Assembly: GCA_018417955.1 (NCBI GenBank) | Contig: JACTVC010000041.1 | Span: 1-64,000, forward strand | DNA from: Laccaria trichodermophora | Taxonomy: Eukaryota > Basidiomycota > Agaricomycetes > Agaricales > Hydnangiaceae | Length of the DNA: 64,000 nucleotides | Direction of reading: 5' to 3' | Shown here: positions 44,656-55,375 of the stretch, one piece after another | How the letters are laid out: each line of letters starts with the position of its first letter | Numbering within the stretch: position 1 is the stretch's first letter | Position numbers and translations under genes: made by a program | Notes under the pieces: model-generated | Told to the model about the DNA's origin: nothing | Seen by the model: only the letters and a program-made list of their open reading frames with translations | Database searches by the model: none

Positions 44656-44996
44656 ATGAAATTCGCGTCCACGATTGCCGCCGTTCTCCTCACCATTCCA
44701 TTCATGACCGCTGCTTGGGCCGCTTGCAGACCTGCATGTTGCGATATCATTGTGAACTCCGTAGAACCCGCCGGAAACTCTGGCAGTAAGCCATCTATCT
44801 TCAGTAATCACCATCTTAACCATTGATCAATCTGTGCAGTCAATTGCACCCCAGGTGGTATTGACTGTGGTTTTGTAGGCCAAATAACAGCATGTTGTGA
44901 GAACTTGGTACGTGCCTTGTACATTTATCCTGCATAAAATTCTAAGAAATGCTGCCCCAGAACACCTTGACTCGCATTGGGATTGACTGTACCTGA
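44656..44996 (+). CDS. Small secreted eight-cysteine protein, hydrophobin-like, 77 aa
   Basis: Three exons in phase: 44,656-44,785, 44,840-44,907 and 44,961-44,996. MKFASTIAAVLLTIPFMTAA-WA is a signal peptide. The mature part has eight cysteines in the order C-x3-CC-x16-C-x6-C-x8-CC-x12-C. The order C-CC-C-C-CC-C is that of hydrophobins, but the C3-C4 and C4-C5 spacings are much shorter than in class I and the first gap (3) is shorter than in class I or II, and the protein is smaller than usual (about 100). It could be a miniature hydrophobin or an unrelated small secreted protein with the same cysteine order. It is likely secreted; a surface-active role is inference only. Confidence 0.75.
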
Positions 44997-44999
44997 GTT

Positions 45000-45686
45000 C
45001 TGGCGCTGCCGCTGCCTAAGAAGGGTGTTCGAGAACGTCCATATTTTCATGATAAATGCTAGTCAGGATGTAAATTGTGCAATTGGACGTTATCTGTAGG
45101 TTTGGACCCTTCATTTACATCAATGATAAAAGTGCCAATGACTGCTGGATTTTATTGTAAATTGAATTGAAAATTCTGGCTTTTTCTCTCAAGACTTCTT
45201 GTTTCATAAATCAGGCTTGATCGTTGATAACGAGGAACGACCAGTGTATACGAACTTCGGCACCCTGGTGAGCGACGCACAGGGTAAGAGAGCATTGCAC
45301 ATTCTTGAACGTGGGACACAATCAAGCGACTCGGATGGACATACTTAATCTTGTTCCAAGTGCAAGGCTAGGATTGCTATATGTAAGTATCTTTAATCTC
45401 ACTGCAGACAACCACGGAGATGCTTGGGAAATGGCCAAGGGGTCCAGCACGTGTGACCGAGACTGAAAGGAGAGTCCAACCCCATAACATATGTAGGTGG
45501 TTGAAATTGGGTTGTATTCTTGACTACCAACAGCAAAAAGCCGTGATCTGGAGAAAGGCTTAGACTTTCAACAGGCACGCGAAGTGGGCGCGTAGACAAA
45601 GTATCAGAGTTAACGGATACAAAAAATTCGTTTCAAGTAACCAACAGTAAGGCATTCCTCACAACTCGAGATGTGGATCCGCACCA
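45000..45686. other. Intergenic, contains dispersed repeat copy 2
   Basis: 45,380-45,495 is the second copy of the repeat at 42,360-42,480. Otherwise AT-rich sequence without gene. Confidence 0.45.
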
Positions 45687-47360
45687 TCATTCTTGTTCGT
45701 ATGTCATCATCTCGCGCAAACTTGGACAATGATCCCATTCGAGACAATTATCCAACACCAAGGAAAGACCTTGATCCGTAAACGGTGCCAAAATTTGGCT
45801 TACCCGATCCTTAAAATCCGCGACGTTTGTATCAATATTACCCGGGAATGTGAGGGTCAGGCGTCGCAGCCGCGCAGTAGTCCAGTTGGTCTGTGAGTCG
45901 AACCCATCATAACACCTTGATCGCAAGAAGGAAACGAGGGATTCCAGGAAAGCATCAGCATCCTCGATACTTCGAATGTCACAATGAAGGATTTCAAGCT
46001 TTGGAAGAAGCTGGTGGGTAAACGAGGAGGACGTGAGAGCTTCAAAGAAGTTGGTGTAATTTATTGCCACGGAAAAGTGAAGTTTGGTGATAGAGAATGA
46101 CGAGTTGAGCAAAGAAATAAGCTGGGGTTCTGTAAAAGCCATATTTCCAGCGATGGCGAGGTTTTCAAGAGAACCATTGTCGGTGGCTGGGATGTATCCC
46201 TCCTCAACGTGGTTGAGAGAGCGTTCATCTAACAACCACTGAAGTCTTCTCAGTGTGGGGAAATTGAATCGGTGAACGTTGGGCACACTTGTCGCATCAC
46301 TGGTGATGTGAAGAGTTAAATCAATGAGATGGGGGAGGTTTATCTCATAATCAACAGTTGGGATGCTAGCGAGACGATCCTTCATGGAAAATATTCCGTG
46401 CTGGAGATTAGTACAAAGGCAGATAAGATAATACCACGTGTCCACGTCAAATTCGGTTTCAACACGTAGATGAGTCAACTGTGACCAAGGAAGCAAATCC
46501 TCCACTGATCCTGTCGGCCGGATGCATATGAAACCACGGAGGTCGGCAGAGCAGAGACGAGGTGCTGATTGGATGAGACGACGAGGGATAGCCCTGGCAT
46601 CCAAACCCTTTGAGACTTTCAAAAAGATAGACTCCAGTTCCGTAAATTCTCGTGATATACCTGAAAGAAAATATGCATCGCACGGGTATTCAATCTTCAA
46701 AGACAGGCGCTGAAGGTATGAATTAGGGAGCTCATTCAGCACGCCTTCCAAACTCGATATTAGTCTTTGATGGTCATAGCTATAAACCAGATCGAAGCCG
46801 AGAGAAAGCGGACATCTGCCTGCACGAGCAAACCAGCTGTCCAAGATGTGTGGGATGGAGGGATGAACAGTGAGGGGAAGGTATGCTGTTTCCCGGTGGA
46901 AGGCTGCTTTCAAATCCAAGGATTTCCAGAGAGGGGGAAACGCTAACGCCGTCCTACGCCATTTCGAGCATACTTGGCATAAGAGCAAGGGCGCATCGTA
47001 TGTAATTTTTTTCACATCTGTTGGCGTTGTTGGGAGGCAGAGCAGAAAGATTTCGCAAAGTAAGTCAACCGGAACCCGTCGTATCGGGCTCAGTATTGAT
47101 TTCAAGACTTCAATATTCTTCAATTCTTGATCTCGTTTAGAGAGCAGCTTCTCACGACGAGACTGTAGCGGAGCGATCTGAAGGTCTAAGCCATTGATCT
47201 GGGGGCTGATCAACGAAAAATTTTCTTCGTGAGCAATGGTGAGTGCCCGGACTGCCTGCTGCTCAGCACATGAATAAGACTCTTGAAATGGATCACAGAG
47301 CGCTGTTATGTCTTCTGGGAGGTCATCCACCTGGAACGGTGTCAGAATCTGGTACGTCAT
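45687..47360 (-). CDS. F-box domain protein, 557 aa
   Basis: A single uninterrupted minus-strand frame from Met (47,360) to TGA (45,687). Residues 38-85 form a coiled-coil-like heptad region (QINGLDLQIAPLQSRREKLL then SKRDQELKNIEVLKSILS), directly followed by SPIRRVPVDLLCEIFLLCLP and CQVCSKWRRTALAFPPLWKS, the arrangement (coiled coil, F-box, W-x3-A...PxLW) that is standard for the expanded Agaricomycete F-box family. The remaining 400 residues contain leucine-rich segments (PRLCSADLRGFICI, LTHLRVETEFDVD, LENLAIAGNMAF, LEILHCDIRSIED, LRRLTLTFPG). Expected to be an SCF ubiquitin-ligase adaptor; no partner gene nearby. Confidence 0.85.
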   Translation of the reverse strand: MTYQILTPFQVDDLPEDITALCDPFQESYSCAEQQAVRALTIAHEENFSLISPQINGLDLQIAPLQSRREKLLSKRDQELKNIEVLKSILSPIRRVPVDLLCEIFLLCLPTTPTDVKKITYDAPLLLCQVCSKWRRTALAFPPLWKSLDLKAAFHRETAYLPLTVHPSIPHILDSWFARAGRCPLSLGFDLVYSYDHQRLISSLEGVLNELPNSYLQRLSLKIEYPCDAYFLSGISREFTELESIFLKVSKGLDARAIPRRLIQSAPRLCSADLRGFICIRPTGSVEDLLPWSQLTHLRVETEFDVDTWYYLICLCTNLQHGIFSMKDRLASIPTVDYEINLPHLIDLTLHITSDATSVPNVHRFNFPTLRRLQWLLDERSLNHVEEGYIPATDNGSLENLAIAGNMAFTEPQLISLLNSSFSITKLHFSVAINYTNFFEALTSSSFTHQLLPKLEILHCDIRSIEDADAFLESLVSFLRSRCYDGFDSQTNWTTARLRRLTLTFPGNIDTNVADFKDRVSQILAPFTDQGLSLVLDNCLEWDHCPSLREMMTYEQE

Positions 47361-48276
47361 TGTTATAGGAGAATTGGAGATTTACCTCAAAGTCAGCCAT
47401 AATGTCTGAGGTCTGGAGAGAAGGATAAGAAATTGAAGGCAAAAAAATCTGTCGGACTAACACTATTTCTCTCCAATGTTAAACGAGTTGATGTTGTTGG
47501 AATGTTGTCGTTGTACGTTGGTTGTACGTCTGTTGTGCCTTGTGTTTCATATGTAATTCCAAACTCCGACGCCATTCAATCATGTGACTTGAAAAGGGAC
47601 ATGAACCTCCGTTCGACTCGGACCTGAGGCCTGAAGCTGAAGCCTGAGCGTCATCAGAAAAGCCATAGCCAGGTGTGTTCCAGCACATTTGTACCATTTC
47701 TCCCCCGCGATTGTATTCAATTGCCTGTCATATGTTGTCACACCGGGTAGACAATAGGGTGAATTTATCAATGCAGGGAGCTGTTTGGAAGGCGGTTGTG
47801 TGTGATCCAAACAAATGTAAGTTACTCATTCTGTTCTTTCGTTCTGAATTGATCTTCCTTTTTAGAGTAGTTTTACACCTCTCCTTCGCTTTCCGGATCG
47901 CGTGTCGCCCTCCACTGTGGAATCGGCATGCCAGTGTAATTGATATCAGTGCATACCAATCCGGGTCTAGAGAGAACTCCGGTTTTTTCTAGAATTAAAC
48001 CTTAATCTCAGCCCGATTCATAAGTGAAAAAGTATGTTCGATGATTGCACTACGCCGAGAAGAGAGACCCTTTTGTACCATGTCTCCGTTGGGTTCCAAT
48101 CCCCTCTTCCCAGCTGCCGATGTAGTTCGAGAATGAAAGCTGATTAAATCATTCCAGAGCTCATCGTGCCTGTTCGAAACGCGTTCAACGTAGAGTTCGA
48201 TTAATTTTGCTCCACCCAATATTAGCCACCAAGCTACTACGACATGACTGACACAAACATCGCCCAGCTTCTCCGA
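47361..48276. other. Intergenic, no gene recognised
   Basis: Short frames on both strands without motif; includes the shared promoter space between the F-box gene and the downstream end of the next minus-strand gene. Confidence 0.4.
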
Positions 48277-49095
48277 CTAGAAGCTACCCATTAAGTAGTG
48301 GTAATTACCCAAGCAAACATTGTAATGCAAATTTCGAGACGGGTGGCGTATCTCACAAAGCCTGTACTTGAGAATTCCGACCGTTGTCAGAGCTGAAATC
48401 AAGAACATAAAAAGAGCGCAAATTAGCACTAGCTCCGGGTTTTTCGCATCTGTATCCACCAAAATGATGATCGGTCGGACGATGGCACGGTGAATAATGG
48501 TGCCGAAAAGAGTTCCTACGCTTGAAGGCTCCCCGTCTTCGTGAATTCGGATGGGTGTAGGAATAGAGAGCGCCTCTAGAGCTCTTTGGATATATTTTTC
48601 CGCAAAGACTTGGAAGGTTGGCGGGGGTTGTTCTGGGACATGGGATAGTTTGGCGGTAGGAGGTGCCAAATGCTGGTTGAGCTGTTCACCGGTAGCGGTG
48701 GCAGATTCCTCATCTACAGCAGAGGCGGCCTCCACGCCCGCCTGAGCGGATGCAGCCTTCCTAACGGCGAGGACTATCTGTCCTGCGGACTCCTGCCATG
48801 GATTATCTGCGTCATCTGCAGCGATAGTCGGAAGGTCGTGGATCGAAGTAAACCGCTGCGGAGAGCAAGAGAACAGAGGCATCGCTGGGAAAGGTTTGGC
48901 CTCTGGTCCGACTCCCTTCCCCATTTTGGCCAACTGCTTCGAAACTTCGGACTCGACAATTTCTTGGAGCTGGCTGAGCACGTCTTCGGTTACGGTTTGG
49001 ATTATTTTGTTCTCGCGAGACTCCGCTTGGAATAGCGGTCCTTCAAGAATCTCAGATACGGAGGATGAGGGCCCAGACATCTGATGGGTTCCCAA
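48277..49095 (-). CDS. Single-pass membrane protein of unknown function, 272 aa
   Basis: One open minus-strand exon. Met at 49,095 or, four codons later, MSGPSSSVSEILEGPLF at 49,080; the second has the better context and a more typical start. The N-terminal two thirds are polar and Ala/Glu-rich, with a possible coiled coil (ENKIIQTVTEDVLSQLQEIV). Residues about 205-250 hold one clear membrane helix (LVLICALFMFLISALTTVGI) preceded by a weaker hydrophobic stretch (RAIVRPIIILVD). This looks like a tail-anchored or type II single-span protein. I do not recognise the family. The last exon may actually end by splicing near 48,320, since the final residues (NVCLGNYHYLMGSF) look intron-like. Confidence 0.55.
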   Translation of the reverse strand: MGTHQMSGPSSSVSEILEGPLFQAESRENKIIQTVTEDVLSQLQEIVESEVSKQLAKMGKGVGPEAKPFPAMPLFSCSPQRFTSIHDLPTIAADDADNPWQESAGQIVLAVRKAASAQAGVEAASAVDEESATATGEQLNQHLAPPTAKLSHVPEQPPPTFQVFAEKYIQRALEALSIPTPIRIHEDGEPSSVGTLFGTIIHRAIVRPIIILVDTDAKNPELVLICALFMFLISALTTVGILKYRLCEIRHPSRNLHYNVCLGNYHYLMGSF

Positions 49096-51567
49096 GAAAG
49101 GAAAGGTAGGTTAAAGAGGTGGACTGAGAAACGAGTAAACTAACGATGGTTTCTTTGAAACAGGTACGTCGTAAGATCACGTCCGAAGTTTGCGATCCGT
49201 GATTGGGGGTGGTTGGAGGCGTAGTGGACATGTTGGCGGGGTGGCTTCAGTGGGTGGGTTTCGACAGGAGAGTATGAATTGGACGCCTCAAATCGACGAC
49301 CTTTATCAGGAATCCAGAGCGTGGCTCAAACAAAGAGTTGGAGACTACCACGGAAAAAATTCTCGAATGTCTCCGATGTTTCTTTCACAATGCGCAAAAG
49401 AGACCTTTGTGTCTAAGAACAAAACGTCTTTTGTGGTAATAAACGCGTGGAAAAGAAAAGAAGGGCTTACCTAGTCACATAATCAATCCTGGGCCTGAGG
49501 AGGGGCTGTGACTCCGAACTGGAAAACTAACATCGCGCTTTAGCGTGCATCGCTCGCCATAATTGGCCGCCATTTTCGTTTTCTCCTGTAAGGTTCATAT
49601 GGCGGATGGAGAACATCAGTGGCAAGTTGGCGCTTGGCGCACGCTTTGGCCCGACTTTTGATTTCGGCAAATTCCGACAACTTTCGACCCAACTGCGACG
49701 CAACTGCCGCCTGCAACCCAGCTCTTGCATCCAGGACTCTAGCTTCATCCTATGGCTCTAAGGAGAAGATGACTTGCTTTTGTGGGCTCATCCAGGGAAA
49801 TTGTTCTCTCTACGCCAAGAATCTCTAGGCTGTGTTTATTAAGTTGGCTTTTGCTCCCCCTTCGTACTCAGCGTTTAGCTGACTCGCCTTCGAGCATGCT
49901 GGCATGATTAGTGGCAATGCAAGTTGTTAACTCGCCAGGGTTCAACGTTTCCTCACCTCCGCCAGGGCTTGGCAAACGTATGCACCTACCTCCTACAGTG
50001 TTCCCCCTTTTGATTACCCATCTCCAACTTGAAGAGCCACAATCTTCCTTTTAGACCCAAGGCCAACTGGCGCCTTCGCCGCCCTCTTGGCTCCGGAAAA
50101 GCTCGGAACGAAGCCATTGCATTTTGAAAGATGTTATTCGTCCAGTCCGAGTCGGGTCCATCCTGGAACCTCTTACTGTGACGACCCTTCCGAGTCCGGT
50201 TGCTTGACGCATGCTTAGCTATGCTTAGGTGTTGGTTCTTCAACTAGGTATACATCTTGTGTGTTGTGCATGGCCCGATCCATCTTCTCGTCCTTTGGCT
50301 CCGAGGTTCAGGGTACCGCAATTCGTTCCGCGTCGTCATGCTTTTGGTCAACGTTATGGATCAAGTTGAGTTGATTGAAATCAGTCTTGTTTTTCGTGCA
50401 TCTTCTGAATCTCTGCGCGTGACATCCCAGCACGACTTCTTGATCTGCGAAGTTGAGAAAGGAGATTATAGGGATGTTGCCAGCCCCGCTATCTGGGGTA
50501 TTTAATAAGTATCCTGGAGGAGCCCCTTCCGGAGCTGCGAGTAAGTACCCCACGAAGGATTCAATTATATATCTGTGCTGATTTATCCAATTCTTGGATA
50601 TATTAGATTTTTAATCCTCTGTGTACTGCAAACATAGCCCGCCTTACGTTTACCTCGCGACTATTGCTGGGCACTGCCGCTCTCCCTATGTGTTGCCAGG
50701 CGACCTTTGGCCGCAGGCGTTTATATCTCTGGAAGCAATAGCTGATTTTGGGGTGGCGGTTTCCACGTCAGGAATCAACGATAACCAAAGATCAGCTGAG
50801 TATTTCGACGACCTTCCCGAGGAGATGTATGTCTTAGGAGCCGCACCATACGCCTCAAATTTGCAAAGGAGGTCAATTGACCATCGATTATCCGCAATTT
50901 CTCCGTCCAACTCAAATCCCTTTTCGACATCTCTGAGGCGATATGTGGGGAGAGTTGTAAACTTTGGATCCGTTCCCTTCCTGTTCGTTCCGACGCGTCG
51001 CTTAAATTAACCCCGCATGTCATAAAGGAGCCCTTTGAACGGATTTTAATAAGTCTTCTGTGAAACATGAAAGTCCGAAGATCGGCGCATCATTTGCTAC
51101 TGGTGTTTCTTTGTTGTGAACCCACGTCAGTGCAAAAATAGACGGGCGTGAACTTGAATATCAATACATAAAGACGGCTCTTTAAAAGATAGATTAATTG
51201 CTCCACTTAAATTATCGGTTCTAGTAGGTTGAAACGGCGTTGGTCTAGGTTGGTCTCTGCGCTGACCGCTGTCCGGACATGTGCTGTTTATTTTCCGTTG
51301 AACTGAGGAAAGGGAATACCCATCTAGGCATAATTGCGATCCAGGCCCTGATGGTAAACAAGCATCAATACTTTGTTCTGCCAACGTCCCCGTTGTTCTG
51401 CGGCGTGTACACCGACTGCTCCTCGCCTTACCACTACCCTCTATAGTGCCGAGCATCGAATCTCATTGTAATCATTGCATTCAACGACGAGCGAGCGATA
51501 CCACAACCCCACAAACATCCGACCCTGCTGCAAACAACAGCAATTTGACCTTGGACAAGACTAAAGA
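49096..51567. other. Intergenic, no gene recognised
   Basis: About 2.5 kb. Open frames reach 129 codons (50,621-51,010, plus), none with motif or good splice partners. Upstream part of the G-alpha gene is included; no TATA box stands out before 51,568. Confidence 0.35.
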
Positions 51568-53522
51568 ATGGGCGGCTGCGTATCGACAGCGGATCGCTCG
51601 GGGAAAGAGCGTTCAGACGCTATTGACAGACAAATTGAGGAGGATAGTAAGCGGTTCAAGAGGGAGTGTAAGATTTTGTTGTTGGGTGAGTGCTTTTCAT
51701 GTCCTTTGTATACCTTTTTGGTCGGTCGAAGTTGTTCCCTTTGTCTTCTGCGCTTTTCTTTGTCGCCATAGATGGATCTTTGTTTTATTGGTGGTGCTTA
51801 TTCGGTGAGAATGGGAATGGCCATTGGTCACTTTGTGCAGCGGGACGACCTCGGCGCTTATGTTTTTGCTCATAGGAGTGACATTGGAATGACTCGCTAA
51901 CAATGTCTCCTAGGCTCCGGCGAATCAGGGAAGAGCACCATCGTGAAACAAATGAAGATTATCCACCAGGAGGGTTTCTCCGACGCTGAGCTCGCAGAGT
52001 ACCGCCCGGTGGTGTACAAGAACGTCCTCGACTCGGCGCAGCACATCATTATTTACATGAAGAAGATCGGCATAGAATGCCAGGAGTATTCAAATAGGGT
52101 ACCCCTTCATCTCTACCCCACGCACCTATTCTCCTTTCTAATGAATCACTCCTAGGCCCTCGCTGATAAACTGCTGGACTATAAGGTCGAGACACATAAC
52201 AACCAACCGTACTTCGCGCCGGAGATGGCAGAGGCTATACATCAACTCGTCAAGGACCCGGCGATACCAAAGCTCATTGACGAACACTCGAGCGAGTTTT
52301 ATTTGATGGATTCGGCACAGTAGTCTGTGTTTATCTCCCACCGTTGTACCTTGACCCCGCTAACGTGCGTGACAGCTTCTTTGGAGAGGTGCTGCGGATA
52401 GGAACGCCCGGATATCTCCCCAACGTCACTGATGTTTTGAGAGCACGACAGAAGAGTGTCGGGATCACGGAGACGCGGTTCAACATGGGCCAACTGTCGT
52501 ATGTCTTTTCTTTATCCCGGCGCCTGTTCGGACATGGTGCTGATGACTTCTATTCGCAGAATACACATGTTCGACGTAGGAGGCCAACGATCGGAGCGGA
52601 AAAAGTGGATCCACTGTTTCGAGTCGGTGACGTCCATCATTTTCTGCACGGCGTTGAGCGAGTACGACCAAGTCTTGTTGGAAGAAAAGTCGCAGGTCTG
52701 ACTCCCTTCCTCTTTCCTTCTCCTTCACACATTGAGATACTGACTCGCCCCGTTTCCGTTGTAGAACCGGATGGCAGAGTCATTAGTCCTGTTCGAGTCG
52801 GTCATCAACTCGAGGTGGTTCCTCCGCACGTCAATCATTCTGTTCTTGAACAAGATTGATGTGTTCAAGCTTAAGTTGCCAAAGGTATGTTCCGTCTCCT
52901 GCGGTGTTACTCCCGTCCCGTTGTTCTGCTCTCCATCCCCCTTATTGTCGCTGTTCATCTGTCAATCTCATATACACCCTCTTTCCCCACCGGCATCGGA
53001 AAGACCCTTTTTCGTCATCCGTGCCGCTTCTCCCTTGCAAAGGGGAAGTTTGGTCTCCTCGTCACCCTTTCTCTGCGCTGCTGCCCACCTTCTCGTTCTC
53101 TGCGCTTCCACCCCGCCTTGCTTATGCTGACGCTTCTCCCACTTAGGTCCCGCTGGAGCGGTACTTCCCAGAATATACGGGTGGCTCCGATATCAACAAG
53201 GCGGCCAAGTACATCTTGTGGAAGTTCATGCAGACAAATAGGGCGCGGTTGAGTGTGTATCCGCAGTATGTATTTCTCTCGTCTTTTGTCGGCCAGTTGC
53301 CGCGCTTGCTACTACCCGTTTGTCTTGTTGCGATCGGCACCCTTCATGGGCAGATGTCCTCTGACTTTTTCCTACTTTCTGTCATTGTGGTACCGATGGC
53401 TAATCGTCGCTTGCTCTTTCAGCCTCACCCAGGCCACGGATACTACCAACATCCGGCTGGTCTTTGCCGCGGTCAAAGAAACGATCTTGCAAAATGCCTT
53501 GAAGGACTCTGGGATCCTATAG
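51568..53522 (+). CDS. Heterotrimeric G protein alpha subunit, 355 aa
   Basis: Eight exons, all in phase: 51,568-51,685, 51,914-52,098, 52,156-52,322, 52,376-52,498, 52,560-52,695, 52,765-52,884, 53,147-53,265 and 53,423-53,522 (TAG). MGGCVST gives a Gly2 myristoylation and Cys4 palmitoylation site. G motifs: GSGESGKST (P-loop, split by intron 1), [14 protein letters not shown] (switch I with the toxin-site Arg), [12 protein letters not shown] (switch II), FLNKID and TQATDT. The C-terminus ends ALKDSGIL: the pertussis-toxin Cys at -4 is Ser. It transduces signals from seven-helix receptors (pheromone or nutrient) at the plasma membrane; which fungal subgroup cannot be settled here, but the Ser at -4 and TQATDT are unlike group I. 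In switch I the Mg-coordinating Thr is replaced by Ser. Confidence 0.95.
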
Positions 53523-54580
53523 GCCCTCCATTTCCTTCCTTCTGTCTCTGCATCTAGATTTTTGATTCCCATGCTTGTCTAGCTTTCCTCTTGTACTCGG
53601 TGAGTTACCTTGCCTTTAGCCCTCAACCTTACTGAAGCCTTTCGTCCTGCAGCTGCCTCAACGCCTCACGTCTCCCACGCTCGTTCATCCAATCTCTACC
53701 AGCATCATGACTACGACCAAATATTCCAAGAATCTTACGACCCCCAACTTAAATAAATGATCTATGCCCTCCCGCCTTTGTTCCCTTGCCACCCATCTGC
53801 CCCACGCCCAGGCGTTCTCACTATGTACATATATCAACCCTATCTTCCGCCAACCCCTGTCCTCGCGTTCTCCCACAAAATGTCACGTTTATGATTTCAT
53901 CATGCTGCTTTTCGGGAATTGGATCCGGGTCCGCATCGGGGTCTGGACTCATCCACCCACCACGTTACATTCAAAGATGGAGTCGGAGTCAACGGGCGTC
54001 CGCGTTGTGTCTTCGTCTTTGGGCGCGGGCGCACATTTATATAGTATGAACACTCTTGCATTTCTTGATCAGCGGAACCAACATACCTACTTACTACCTA
54101 TACTTCATTCTTCCTATCCCATTTCACCCTACCCGTTTTGGTGATCAACATTCATGGTTGGGCACACCGCGCAGCTTTTAATTTGAACCCTACCACCACC
54201 ACACAGAGACTTTGAACTACATATGTGCACACCCTTTTTTGTTGTTCCATCACACACCCACCTCCCCCTTTTCTATCTCTTCGTTTTTAGCTCAAGTCAG
54301 TTTAATGTGTACATATAGGCACTGAGACTCGCGATATATTTATGTTGCGTCTTTGGAGCGTGGAGCATGGTAGTGAAGTGAGGCTTCAGCTTGAGGTGTT
54401 GCCTCTTTGATTGTAAACAAATACTCGCCTCACTTTGCTGCAGACTCTGCAAACATATGTATTTACTCTTACTACTGGGACTGGTTTATTACTTATAATT
54501 TTCATGAAGGGTTTGGACGTTGTCGATCGATTATCCCACTGCTTGTCTTCTCGGTGGGCGCCTTCAACCTTGTCCAAAAG
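53523..54580. other. 3' region of the G-alpha gene; no gene recognised
   Basis: Pyrimidine-rich, AT-rich transcript tail and intergenic sequence. Short frames only. Confidence 0.4.
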
Positions 54581-54711
54581 TAGGCTCGTGACCAGCCTGT
54601 ATATGAGAACTTCGATATACAGGCTGGTATGCCTGAGTTTAAATCCCCGTACCGCGCGCCTCCCACGCCAGTTTCCATAAAAGGTTCGATGAGTTTTGAC
54701 CTCCCCTTAAC
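54581..54711 (+). repeat. tRNA-like/SINE-like repeat, copy 1, with a 13-bp hairpin
   Basis: Contains a perfect hairpin, CCAGCCTGTATAT (54,592-54,604) and ATATACAGGCTGG (54,615-54,627), around GAGAACTTCG. Downstream, GAGTTTAAATCCCCGTACCG looks like a pol III B-box (GWTCRANNC) followed by a CCTCCCACGCC...CCATAAAAGGTTCGATGA body. The same body occurs inverted at 55,087-55,196. No proper A-box spacing, so tRNA origin is uncertain. Confidence 0.5.
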
Positions 54712-55086
54712 AATCCGGTCCGGCCCACGCCAAATCTTCCCGGTCTACAATTTCCCTGTGTCCAACCCAAAATCGTCTTTCAGCTATGCACCCCAGAAGC
54801 GCAGCTGATATATATTCTTTAAAATTGAATGTACATATTTCATGGCAAGAAAACGAGAACCTCCCAAAAATATAGGCTACTATCTACTCAAACGAGGTGG
54901 GAAAAGAAAGAACAGATAGCTAAGTGACAAAATGGATGAGTAACAGAAATCCAAGTTGTCCAGTCTGAATGCAACCACTCCAGATTTTATAGATGTGCCA
55001 TTCATGAGAAAATGCGTCGATTTCACGCAACGGAGACCGTGAATACAGTGGAAACGCAGTGTGCGTCGTGCAACACGTGCTTATTG

Positions 55087-55196
55087 TTTAGGGGAGGTCA
55101 GAAATCATCGAACCTTTTATGGAAACAGGCGTGGGAGCCGTGCGGTACGGGGATTGAAACTCAGATTTACCGGTCTGTATATCGCAGGAACTTCTC
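55087..55196 (-). repeat. tRNA-like/SINE-like repeat, copy 2 (inverted)
   Basis: Read on the minus strand: GATATACAGACCGGTAAATC, GAGTTTCAATCCCCGTACCG, CTCCCACGCC, CCATAAAAGGTTCGATGA, GACCTCCCCTAAACAAT, about 80 percent like copy 1. The 13-bp hairpin of copy 1 is not preserved. The pair forms an inverted repeat 375 bases apart, just left of the recombinase module. Confidence 0.55.
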
Positions 55197-55375
55197 TTGA
55201 GAGAAAGACAATCCTCGTGACCCTGGACTGACCCTTTCCCGCTTTCCCGCGCCCTGGATCATCTCCCTGCACACAGCCTCCTTCCTCTTTCGGTGTTCCA
55301 CCGTACGATCGCTGATCGTCCTGTTTCACGTTTAGTGGCCTCCTCCTCCCCTGCCTCCAATGCTCCATTTACCAG

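Noticed and set aside
44656..44996. Typical class I hydrophobin
   Set aside because: Cysteine order fits, but spacings and length are outside the class I range, so I only call it hydrophobin-like.
45857..46713. Frames on both strands within the F-box gene
   Set aside because: Shadows; the 557-codon minus frame carries the recognisable F-box.
54581..54711. Functional tRNA gene
   Set aside because: A B-box-like sequence and a perfect hairpin are there, but no cloverleaf with acceptor stem and anticodon loop can be formed by eye.
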